A DNA stretch of 64,000 nucleotides from JAPPLB01 sp965218555. Its GTDB lineage: Bacteria; Acidobacteriota; Terriglobia; Bryobacterales; UBA6623. The DNA lies in the NCBI GenBank assembly GCA_965218555.1, contig OZ244625.1, positions 682,001-746,000 of the forward strand, written 5' to 3'. A program made the translations under genes and the position numbers. The notes below the pieces were generated by a model. It did no database searches. It was not told where the DNA came from and saw only the letters and a list, made by a program, of their open reading frames with translations. Shown piece after piece: positions 33,705 through 41,316 of the stretch. Positions within the stretch are counted from its first letter, which is position 1; every line of letters begins with the position of its first letter.

Positions 33705-34014
33705 CCGAGTTGCGAGGGATCTCGCTCCAGCCTAACCGATTCGCTTTACGGTCGGCTTTCTTCCGTGCCTCCAATCGGGCCGGCACTGGTTTGCAGGAAG
33801 GTGCAGTAGGAAATGTGCTCCAAACCTTGCCGCATTCGCTCTTCGATCCGCGCACGCGCGGCGACGTGATCGGAAAGAACAGTCTGAGCAGGCAGCCCGG
33901 AGGGTCGCCGATACAAAGAGAGCTAACGGTCGGATGGGCGCGCCGATCCCAGACCTCCGACACTGAGTCGGGTCGATTCGTCACCAGCAATGGCCCGGAT
34001 CAAAGCAGGCTCTC
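33705..34014. other. Intergenic region, nothing recognised
   Basis: This 310-base stretch separates the hydrolase start and the end of the bifunctional nuclease gene (both minus strand). It must contain the hydrolase promoter, but I see no convincing -35/-10 pair on the minus strand, no hairpin with a T-tract, and no coding remnant. Confidence 0.4.
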
Positions 34015-34500
34015 TCACATCTTGTATTGACCCAGGTCTTCGTCGCCCAGGTTCTCGAGCCAGCGGCGCAACTCTTCACTGTTTGCCTTCTCGCTGACGG
34101 CGGCGACGTTCTTTGACGACGACAGCACTTCATCCTCGACATAGATGGGGCAGTCGAGGCGCAGCGCAACAGCGAGCGCGTCGCTGGGCCGGGAGTCGAT
34201 TGCAATCATCTCTCCGTTGCGCTCGACCCAGATCATGGCGTAGAACGTATCGTCCTGCAGATCGCTGACGACCACTTTGCGGACGCCGCCGCCGAGCCCC
34301 ATCAGCAGGTTCTTGATCAGATCGTGCGTCATCGGGCGCGGCGTCGTCACCTTCTCGATCTCCAGGGCGATCGCATTCGCCTCATAGACACCGACCCAAA
34401 TCGGCAGCACCGAGTTGCCCTCGAGATCCCTTAGAATCACGATCGGCATATTCGTCACCGGATCCATCATCAGACCCCGAATCTTCATTTCGATTTGCAT
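34015..34500 (-). CDS. Bifunctional nuclease family (DUF151) protein
   Basis: A 161-residue cytoplasmic protein. Typical DUF151/BFN segments are MQIEMKIRGLMMDPVTNMPIVIL, LPIWVGVYEANAIALEIE, RPMTHDLIKNLL and the highly conserved IDSRPSDALAVALRLDCPIYV. Family members have been reported with DNase and RNase activity, but the bacterial role is unsettled. It lies 42 bases downstream of miaB on the same strand, an association common across phyla, so it is probably co-transcribed with the tRNA-modifying enzyme. Confidence 0.93.
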   Translation of the reverse strand: MQIEMKIRGLMMDPVTNMPIVILRDLEGNSVLPIWVGVYEANAIALEIEKVTTPRPMTHDLIKNLLMGLGGGVRKVVVSDLQDDTFYAMIWVERNGEMIAIDSRPSDALAVALRLDCPIYVEDEVLSSSKNVAAVSEKANSEELRRWLENLGDEDLGQYKM

Positions 34501-34542
34501 TTTCGACTCCGCGGGTTGAATGCCGCTGTTGTGGGACCCGGC

Positions 34543-35907
34543 CTATTGCAAGATCCGGAATCCGTGAAACGCCGGCGCGGCTTCCTTCGCGACCAGCTCG
34601 CCCACCAGCGAGTTCGGTCCCGAACCGGTGACGCGCACCCGGCAGTATGAACCCCTCAGCTCCGACAAGTCGGCCTCGGGGTCGGAAAAGTTGAGCACTC
34701 GATTCTGAGTCGTTCTGCCGATCCACTGCCCCGATCTTTCGCGCCGACCTTCGACAAGCACTTCTTCTTCGCGTCCGATCAGGGCGGCGTTGCGGCGAAG
34801 TTGAATGCGGCGTTGCTTCTCCTGGAGCAGCGCAAGGCGGTGTGATTTCTCGGCGTCGGGAATCGCGTCTTGGTAGTTCGCCGCGGGAGTGCCGGCGCGC
34901 GGCGAGTACTTGAAGGAGAAGATCGAGTCGTATTCGACTTCATCCAGCAGCGAAAGTGTCTGCTCGAAATCTTCGTCGGTCTCGCCCGGGAAGCCGACGA
35001 TGATGTCCGTGCCGATGGCGATATCTCTTCGAGCGTGCTTCATCAGCCGGATGCATTCGAGATATTCCTCGCGTAGGTACTCGCGCTCCATCCGCGCCAG
35101 CACCCGGTTAGAGCCTGATTGCACGGGCAGGTGCACCTGATCACAGAGGACGGGGTTGTCATCGATCGCCTCGACGATCTCGGGCTTGAAGTCTCGTGGG
35201 TGGGATGTCGTGAAGCGCACCCGACGGATTCCGGGAACACGGCCCACAGCCGCCAGAAGCTGAGCGAAGTCCATGCCCGATTCCGAGGGGTCGCGGTAGC
35301 TGTTCACGTTCTGCCCCAGGAGTTGAATCTCGCTATAGCCCTGGGCGGCGAGCCGCTGCGCCTCTTCGAGAACGCTCCGGCTCGAGCGGCTGCGTTCCGG
35401 TCCGCGCGTGAACGGAACGACGCAGTAGGCACAGTGCTTGTCACAACCCTCGATGATCGTGATGAACGCTTTATAGGGGTTGTCGCGTCGCGTGAGCGGT
35501 GTCTCGAAGGTGTCGTCGGTGTCGAGGCGCAAGCCCTCCACCCGGTCCTCGCCTACCTCGACGCGGTCCAGCAGCGCAGGCAGGTCGTTGTAGCTGGCGG
35601 AGCCGCAAACGAGGCTCACGTGCGGGGCCTGCTCGAAGATCTCCGCACCCTTGTGTTGGGCGACGCAACCGAGAACACCAAAAATTTTGCCCGCGGCTTT
35701 CTGCTTCTTGAAGTTAGCCAGCCGGGAGAAGACCTTTTGTTCCGCCTTGTCGCGAATGCTGCACGTGTTGTAGAGGACGAGCCCCGCTTGCTCAACCGCG
35801 TGGACCTGCTTATAGCCCCTTTGAATCAGTGTTCCACGCACTTTCTCGCTGTCATGAACGTTCATCTGACAGCCGAAAGTCTCGATGTAAAAGGTCTTCG
35901 CGGCCAC
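34543..35907 (-). CDS. miaB: tRNA-2-methylthio-N6-isopentenyladenosine synthase MiaB
   Basis: Radical-SAM methylthiotransferase acting on A37 of tRNAs that read UNN codons. The N-terminal UPF0004 domain has its three cluster cysteines in IETFGCQMNVHDSE, LYNTCSIRD and GVLGCVAQ; the radical SAM CxxxCxxC is CDKHCAYC; HLPVQSGSNRVL and IVGFPGETDEDFE follow; a TRAM domain closes the protein. I choose GTG at 35907 (VAAKTFYIETFGC), which gives 454 residues and the usual short N-terminus; an ATG at 35964 would add 19 unmatched residues and abut the next gene. Confidence 0.95.
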   Translation of the reverse strand: MAAKTFYIETFGCQMNVHDSEKVRGTLIQRGYKQVHAVEQAGLVLYNTCSIRDKAEQKVFSRLANFKKQKAAGKIFGVLGCVAQHKGAEIFEQAPHVSLVCGSASYNDLPALLDRVEVGEDRVEGLRLDTDDTFETPLTRRDNPYKAFITIIEGCDKHCAYCVVPFTRGPERSRSSRSVLEEAQRLAAQGYSEIQLLGQNVNSYRDPSESGMDFAQLLAAVGRVPGIRRVRFTTSHPRDFKPEIVEAIDDNPVLCDQVHLPVQSGSNRVLARMEREYLREEYLECIRLMKHARRDIAIGTDIIVGFPGETDEDFEQTLSLLDEVEYDSIFSFKYSPRAGTPAANYQDAIPDAEKSHRLALLQEKQRRIQLRRNAALIGREEEVLVEGRRERSGQWIGRTTQNRVLNFSDPEADLSELRGSYCRVRVTGSGPNSLVGELVAKEAAPAFHGFRILQ

Positions 35908-35965
35908 GCTCGATCCGATGATCCCCAGTATAACAATCGGCCTTAGAGCCGCCCGGCAGGGCAAA

Positions 35966-37675
35966 TCAGCGTGTCAGGTAGTCGCTGAGCGCCCGCAGAT
36001 TGTCCGCGAATGTATTGGATCGGATCACCTTTTCCGGGGGCGGGATGTCCCCCGAGTAGACCCGCAGATACTCGTCTTCCTTGATGCGGTGGACGGCGTC
36101 GCCGATGGTGACGGTCATCTCCTCGGCGGCGAACAGTTGCAGCACCTGATCCGTCGGGTCGATGACTCCTTCTTCAACCCAGGCGCCCCGCTTGCTCAAC
36201 GATGACAAAGCGGAGGCGGCGCGTTCGAGGATTTCCGCCTCGGCAGGCTCATCGCCCGCGTCCTGATCCCAGGGTGAAAGACCGCTCAAGCGGTCGGGAC
36301 GTCTGAGTGTCGTAGGGTCAGCCTCCTTGATGCGTTCATACTCGGCTCGGATTTGCGGCAGTTGGTCTCCCCGAGTCAGAACGCCGTAATGTGTGATGAC
36401 CGATTCATCGCTGTAGCTGACCTCGTAGCCGCCGAGCAATTCGCTGGAGCGCCCCCGGACGTTCACGCGAGTGCCTTTAGTAATGTAGAGCGGTCGGTTC
36501 GTTTCGAGTTCGTAGAACCGCGCCAGGCAAATCGAGCCCGGCGGGCAGGCGCGGGCGCGGTACCTCGAGGGGTTGTCCGTCTCGGGCAAAACGGACTTCT
36601 CGTAGTAATCAAGTGCTCGCGGGATCGGCTCCAGGTACTTCTTCTTCCCGGTTTCGCGGTACAGCAGCAGAAGCGTTTTCATGACGCCCTGGGACTCCCC
36701 TCCGGTCACCGAGGGCGGTTCGAAGATGCGCGCCCAAGCCGGGTGCATGTCGGCGTCGTATTGCTGGGCCCAGCCGGGCTGCGGATCGGGCATCTGCGCC
36801 AGCAGCATGAAGTCGCCACCGCGCTCGGCGGCGGCCTGGTACTTCGGCTCATCGTAGATGCGCGACGCTTCGAGCATCATGTCGATCACGTCGGAGATTG
36901 AGTTGTCGTTGAACGTGTAGTGGCCGCGGTAGTCCGGTCCGGGCCATTCCCGGGACCACGATTCGGGGTAGCCCGCGCGTTTCACCGGATGTTGGCTGGG
37001 ATCGGGGAACTCGGCGTAGCGTTGCGGCCATGCGCCGTTCGGATACTGAGCGCGGAGCAGACTGTCGAGAGCGTACAGGGCGGCCTCGTGAATCTGCTCA
37101 TCCTTGGAGTCGAGTTCGCGATCCACGCGCATCAACAAACGGAGCGCGGCCTGCGAAACATTGTCGTCAAGCGTGGTTGAGGGGCGGCTGCCTTCCACGC
37201 CGGGCTTGACCTTGAAGTCGTCGCAGTTTCCTTCGGCGCGATAGGGAGACTGTCTCCGCTTCTCCGGGTCGAACTCGATGATGTAATCCCAGCCGCCGGA
37301 ACAGACTTGTCCCCGCACCAGGGCGCGCGCAGCGTCACGGGCCGCTTCGAGAAAGAATCTGTCATCCGTGGCGGCGTGCGCTTCGAGATAGGCCATTCCG
37401 ACAATCGGCGTTCCGCCGCGTTGGACCGAGGCTTGTGTGAGACCGCGGGCCGCCTCCGAGCGGCCATAGCTCAGGTCCTCGCTGTAGACGAAATGGTAAG
37501 CGCCGTCGGTCGATACCTCTTTCCGGTAAAACTCCGCGGCGCGCCGCAGCGCCGCCTTGACTTCTGTTTCGGAAAGTTCCGCCGTGGGTTCGTCCGCTAC
37601 CCGGACAGGGGAGCAAGACACGACAAGAGCGACAACGGACAGGGCCCCCCCGGTTAAGAATCGCAACATCTTCAA
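35966..37675 (-). CDS. Exported pectate lyase of the PL10 type (lipoprotein)
   Basis: A 569-residue protein with lipoprotein signal (LSVVALVVSCS). The catalytic domain shows typical PL10 alpha/alpha-toroid segments: YPNGAWPQRY, GHYTFNDNSISDVIDMM, PGWAQQYD, IFEPPSVTGGESQGVMK and the C-terminal SICLARFYELETNRPLY. These enzymes cleave polygalacturonate by beta-elimination with Ca2+. The family core ends near residue 410, and the C-terminal 150 residues are an extra region with no recognised match. Together with the sulfatase this suggests growth on plant or algal polysaccharides. Confidence 0.85.
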   Translation of the reverse strand: MKMLRFLTGGALSVVALVVSCSPVRVADEPTAELSETEVKAALRRAAEFYRKEVSTDGAYHFVYSEDLSYGRSEAARGLTQASVQRGGTPIVGMAYLEAHAATDDRFFLEAARDAARALVRGQVCSGGWDYIIEFDPEKRRQSPYRAEGNCDDFKVKPGVEGSRPSTTLDDNVSQAALRLLMRVDRELDSKDEQIHEAALYALDSLLRAQYPNGAWPQRYAEFPDPSQHPVKRAGYPESWSREWPGPDYRGHYTFNDNSISDVIDMMLEASRIYDEPKYQAAAERGGDFMLLAQMPDPQPGWAQQYDADMHPAWARIFEPPSVTGGESQGVMKTLLLLYRETGKKKYLEPIPRALDYYEKSVLPETDNPSRYRARACPPGSICLARFYELETNRPLYITKGTRVNVRGRSSELLGGYEVSYSDESVITHYGVLTRGDQLPQIRAEYERIKEADPTTLRRPDRLSGLSPWDQDAGDEPAEAEILERAASALSSLSKRGAWVEEGVIDPTDQVLQLFAAEEMTVTIGDAVHRIKEDEYLRVYSGDIPPPEKVIRSNTFADNLRALSDYLTR

Positions 37676-37920
37676 ACGCGCCTCCCGAAACTACGGAACA
37701 CCGGCCCAGTATGGGTCGGCGGCGGGCGATGCGTCAAGACCCGGCTATCGAGGACTGTTGCGAGCAGCTCATCTCTCCGAGGGCCGTAGGATTGGCCGAT
37801 AGGAATGACGGCGATTCACTGTTCAGGTCAATGCCCAAGGAACCCGAAGACCACTTGGCCGTTTACCGTCGTTGGGGTGCGCACAAGAAAGAGAGAAAAG
37901 GACACGGCCGAGACGCGCCG

Positions 37921-38955
37921 CTACTTCTCAAGCGGCTCACCGAGCCGACTAGCGAGTCGGACAAGCAGCCGCGCCAGCCGGTCCGGGTCGTGCCGAATCG
38001 TCTGGTCGGTCGCCGTTAAATCCTCCTGGATGACGCGCCCGCCCAATCTCTCCAGCCGGTGGCGGTCATTCTTGACCGGCTGCGCTTCGTAATCGGCATA
38101 GCGCCGGAGGACGGCGGCGGGGATTCTCGATGAGCTGAGCACGACCATGTCTACGAGGTCGGCAGAGGAGTGCTCGTGCATCGCGCGCAAATGGTCCGAA
38201 GCCGAATAGCCGTCCGTCCCGCCCGGCTGCCACATCAGGTTCGAGATATAGACAACGGGAGCTCGTGACTCGCGAATCGCCTTCGGGATGCCCTCGACCA
38301 ACAAGTTGGGGATGACGCTGGTGTACAACGATCCAGGCCCAAGAGTAATCAGATCGGCCTCGGCGAGAGCGGCCAGCGTTTCCGGTACAGGCGCGCAGCG
38401 ACGGGGCCTGAGGTGTAGTTTGCGAATCTTCCCTTCGGCGTGCGAGATCCGCGTTTCACCTTGCACGCGCCGGCCGTCTTCCAGCTCAGCCTCGAGGCGA
38501 ACGTTCTCGAGTGTCGAAGGAAAGATGCGCCCTCGAATGGCCAGAACTTCGCTCGAGAGTCGGATCGCTTGGTGAAAGTCGCCGGTCACCTCCGTGAGTG
38601 CTGTCAGGAAGAGGTTGCCAAAGCTGTGCCCATGGAGCCCTTTGCCGTTTGCGAAACGATACTGGAACAACCGCGAAAGCAAAGCTTCGTCCTCGGCCAG
38701 CGCGACCAGGCAGTTGCGGATGTCGCCCGGCGCCAGCATGTCGAACGCTCGCCGCAGCTTTCCGGAACTGCCGCCGTCATCGCTTACCGTAACGACGGCA
38801 GCCAATTCAACGAGATGGTCGGCGGAGGAGTGCCCCTCCCATACGGCTGTGTGACGCTTGAGCCCCTGCAGCAGCGCTGAGAGCCCGGTGCCGCCCCCGG
38901 CGGGGGAGAGCCACGATCCGTAACGGCCGTAGAGGCGTCCACTTGGCTCCGTCAC
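37921..38955 (-). CDS. YvcK/CofD-like protein (gluconeogenesis-factor family)
   Basis: A protein of about 344 residues related to YvcK, which binds UDP-sugars and affects cell-wall precursor supply and morphology. Motifs: GGGTGLSALLQGLK (nucleotide loop), VVTVSDDGGSSGKLRR, PGDIRNCLVALA, GLHGHSFGNLFLTALTEVTGDF, LGPGSLYTSVIPNLL and YISNLMWQPGGTDGYS. The frame is open to an ATG at 39093, but that would add about 46 unmatched residues and overlap the pseudogene at 39036-39567, so GTG at 38955 is preferred. The start is not certain. Confidence 0.9.
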   Translation of the reverse strand: MTEPSGRLYGRYGSWLSPAGGGTGLSALLQGLKRHTAVWEGHSSADHLVELAAVVTVSDDGGSSGKLRRAFDMLAPGDIRNCLVALAEDEALLSRLFQYRFANGKGLHGHSFGNLFLTALTEVTGDFHQAIRLSSEVLAIRGRIFPSTLENVRLEAELEDGRRVQGETRISHAEGKIRKLHLRPRRCAPVPETLAALAEADLITLGPGSLYTSVIPNLLVEGIPKAIRESRAPVVYISNLMWQPGGTDGYSASDHLRAMHEHSSADLVDMVVLSSSRIPAAVLRRYADYEAQPVKNDRHRLERLGGRVIQEDLTATDQTIRHDPDRLARLLVRLASRLGEPLEK

Positions 38956-39035
38956 CGATCCGACGCCTGTCGGAGGCAGCGGACTCAGAACGCGGCGACA
39001 AGTGAGAATCGGCGGGAGTTGCGGGGACCGGTCGT

Positions 39036-39567
39036 TTAGCTGTCGCCATGAAGAAGCTTCACTATAACCGAGTCGTCGACGACGGATTCCCAATCGGTGT
39101 CGTTGAGCGCCAGAATCCGATTGCGGGGTCCGAACTCAATAGCCCTCTTCAATATTTTGTATGTGCCGCGGCTGCCGTTCGTCAAGGCGCCGACGAGGGC
39201 CGACGCGAAGTAGATGTGGGCCGCCTGCGGTTGCTTTCGGAGAGCTTGGGAGAAACTCCGGCCCGTTTCCTGGAAGCACCACACGTTGATGAGTGGAATG
39301 CCTTACTTGCAAAATTCATCGGCGGTCTTGAACTTCACTGTACATGTTTGCGTTTGGCGGCGGCAGATCTCGAAGTGTACCAGCGCCCGATCCCCAAAGG
39401 CGGGCTTCGCTGCGGTGCGTGGAGCCTTAGTCGATGAACCTTTTGTTGTCTTTTTAGAAAGACCGTGCCTTCCGCGTCTTCTTGACAGGTCGGACTTTCG
39501 CCGCCTTCTGCTCAGGCGCCGCGGCCTTCCGAGAAGGACAGGATGCTTTCGTTGCATACCGCGCCAT
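39036..39567 (-). pseudogene. Broken gene for a small basic protein (one frameshift, one nonsense codon)
   Basis: An ATG at 39567, with GGAGAAG upstream, begins MARYATKASCPSRKAAAPEQ, a lysine/arginine/alanine-rich tail, and reads to a stop near the slippery TTTCTAAAAAG at about 39465. In the next frame the protein resumes (LSKKTTKGSSTKAPRTAAKP ... VKFKTADEFCK), is interrupted by a single TAA at 39305-39303, and continues in the same frame (GIPLINVWCFQETGRSF ... RILALNDTDWESVVDDSVIV) to 39036. Together about 175 residues with consistent character. The family is not recognised. Two lesions suggest decay, unless the sequence contains assembly errors. Confidence 0.5.
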
Positions 39568-40024
39568 GCGACATCTTCTCCAGCATTGGTCAGCGCATCC
39601 GTTCGGCCCGCGTTCCTGATTCGGCTGATTCTACAGTTGTTCGGATTGGAGACAGCGTTGCAGCAGATTCAGCAACATGAATCAAGATCCTGATCACCGG
39701 AAAACAATCGATCCCTGTAGGGGTGTTTCACCAGGAAAACTCCTCCGGATCACAGGCATCAGTGGATGAAAACCCACCTGAGGGTTTCTCTCTAGCTCTT
39801 CCCCTTGCTCAGTAAGATCCCTTGCTCTATCTCCTGCGACATGCTCCTTCCCTAGCGCACATAGCGCAGCAATGTATATCGCGGCGCTGGTGTCGGAGGA
39901 CACCGAGGAAAGCCGCTACTCGGCCGACGTGACTTTCTGCGCGCCTCGACTTCCTCGACCAAGGCGGAGTTCGCGGCACGTCCGCGCGACCACGGGTGTT
40001 CTTGTCAGTGGGCTATGCTGGATC
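39568..40024. other. Intergenic region, nothing recognised
   Basis: This 457-base gap lies between the broken basic-protein gene and the glycosylase gene, which are divergent. Its middle (39690-39860) is less GC-rich. I see no complete gene, repeat or clear promoter; open frames running into the glycosylase lack family matches. Confidence 0.4.
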
Positions 40025-40726
40025 ATGTCCCGCCACGGCTCTCCCAAGCTCTTGGCCGACCTCGATCAGCAAGTTGTCGCCTGCACACGCTGCCCCCGTT
40101 TACGAGAGCACTGCTTGGAGGTGGCCCGAGTTAAGCGCCGTGCCTACCGCGACTGGGACTACTGGGGCAAACCCGTGCCGGCGTTCGGCGATCCTAAGGC
40201 AAGGCTTCTGATTATTGGGCTTGCGCCCGCCGCCCACGGCGCCAATCGCACCGGCCGCATGTTCACCGGAGATAGCTCCGGCGACTTTCTCTATCGCACG
40301 CTGTATGAGACCGGCTTCGCCTCGCGGCCCGAGTCGGTGCACCGCGGAGATGGGCTCGAACTTCGAGACGCCTACATCACCGCCGCCGCCCGCTGCGCTC
40401 CTCCCGGCAACAAACCCACCCGAGAGGAGTTCGAAGCCTGCCGCTCCTACCTCGTCGAAGAGCTGCAGTTCCTTTCACATGTGCAAGTCGTGATCGCTCT
40501 GGGGCGCTTGGCTCTCGATTCCTACTTGACCATCCTGCACGATCAGGGGCAGATCGAGAAGCGATCTCTATACCCGTTCGGCCATGCGGCGCAGCACCGC
40601 CTGCCGGGCAGCCTGCCTGTGTTGCTGTGCAGCTATCATCCCAGCCGTCAGAATACCCAGACAGGACGGCTCACTCCCTCGATGTTTCTCCAGGTCTTCC
40701 GCCTGGCGCGGCGGCTCCTCCGCTAA
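40025..40726 (+). CDS. Family 5 uracil-DNA glycosylase (UdgB type)
   Basis: A 233-residue DNA-repair enzyme that removes uracil and some other deaminated bases. CTRCPRLREHCLEVAR gives three cluster cysteines for the [4Fe-4S] centre, and another Cys lies in AARCAPPGNKPT. The catalytic region is GLAPAAHGANRTGRMFTGDSSGDFL, in which the usual Asp of motif A is replaced by Ala, as in family 5; motif B appears as CSYHPSRQN. The ATG at 40025 starts the conserved domain; the open frame extends 51 codons further upstream without family match. Confidence 0.9.
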   Translation: MSRHGSPKLLADLDQQVVACTRCPRLREHCLEVARVKRRAYRDWDYWGKPVPAFGDPKARLLIIGLAPAAHGANRTGRMFTGDSSGDFLYRTLYETGFASRPESVHRGDGLELRDAYITAAARCAPPGNKPTREEFEACRSYLVEELQFLSHVQVVIALGRLALDSYLTILHDQGQIEKRSLYPFGHAAQHRLPGSLPVLLCSYHPSRQNTQTGRLTPSMFLQVFRLARRLLR

Positions 40727-40878
40727 GCAGAGGAGATAAGTGTTTAGAATGTGTCGCTTATCTCTTCCTTCGCTGGTCTGACCTGCCAGACAGAGAAACT
40801 TTCGGCAACGACAAAAAAGATGAAACCACCGATCGGTGGGGGGCATCTATTCAACTGGACCGAGAGAAGGCAACCGCC

Positions 40879-41244
40879 ATGACAAAGCAACAAACTGGAA
40901 TGATCCACCAACGACTCGAAAGCAAGTTGGCTGAACTGAGCGGGAACGGAATTCTCCGTAACGGACTCGTCACGGAGTGGTCGAGTGATCCGATGGATCA
41001 AGTGCAATCCCGGCAAGACCTGGACCTGACTGTCCATGTAATCGACTCAACCTGGAAGACCCGCAAGGCGGTCGAGGTAGCGATGGAGTTACTCGAAACG
41101 GGCGAGTACGGTATCTGCCTCCAATGCGGAGAGGACATCAATCCGAAGCGACTCGAGGCGATTCCGTGGACGACCCTATGTGTCTCTTGCCAGGAAGAGC
41201 ATGACCTCGCAGAGCGCGAAAGCCGCTTTGACAAGGCCGCTTGA
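40879..41244 (+). CDS. DksA/TraR-type zinc-finger protein
   Basis: A 121-residue protein with an N-terminal helical hairpin (MIHQRLESKLAELSG ... TRKAVEVAMELLETG) and a C4 zinc finger (CLQCGEDINPKRLEAIPWTTLCVSCQ). This is the DksA/TraR layout: the coiled coil would enter the RNA polymerase secondary channel and change promoter choice. The acidic coiled-coil tip typical of DksA is not obvious, so a DksA-like rather than true DksA role is safer. I start at the ATG at 40879; the frame is open much further upstream but that part has no match. Confidence 0.87.
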   Translation: MTKQQTGMIHQRLESKLAELSGNGILRNGLVTEWSSDPMDQVQSRQDLDLTVHVIDSTWKTRKAVEVAMELLETGEYGICLQCGEDINPKRLEAIPWTTLCVSCQEEHDLAERESRFDKAA

Positions 41245-41260
41245 CGGCGGACGGCAGGGG

Positions 41261-41276
41261 GGAGCCTGCGGGCTCC
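41261..41276. terminator. Terminator-like hairpin between convergent genes
   Basis: GGAGCC (41261-41266) and GGCTCC (41271-41276) form a perfect six-pair stem with a TGCG tetraloop between the convergent zinc-finger and LysM genes. No T-tract follows on either strand, so termination is inferred from position only. Confidence 0.3.
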
Positions 41277-41316
41277 GGGTCGTACCCGTTACAGCTACAT
41301 GTTCACGTTCGGCAGG

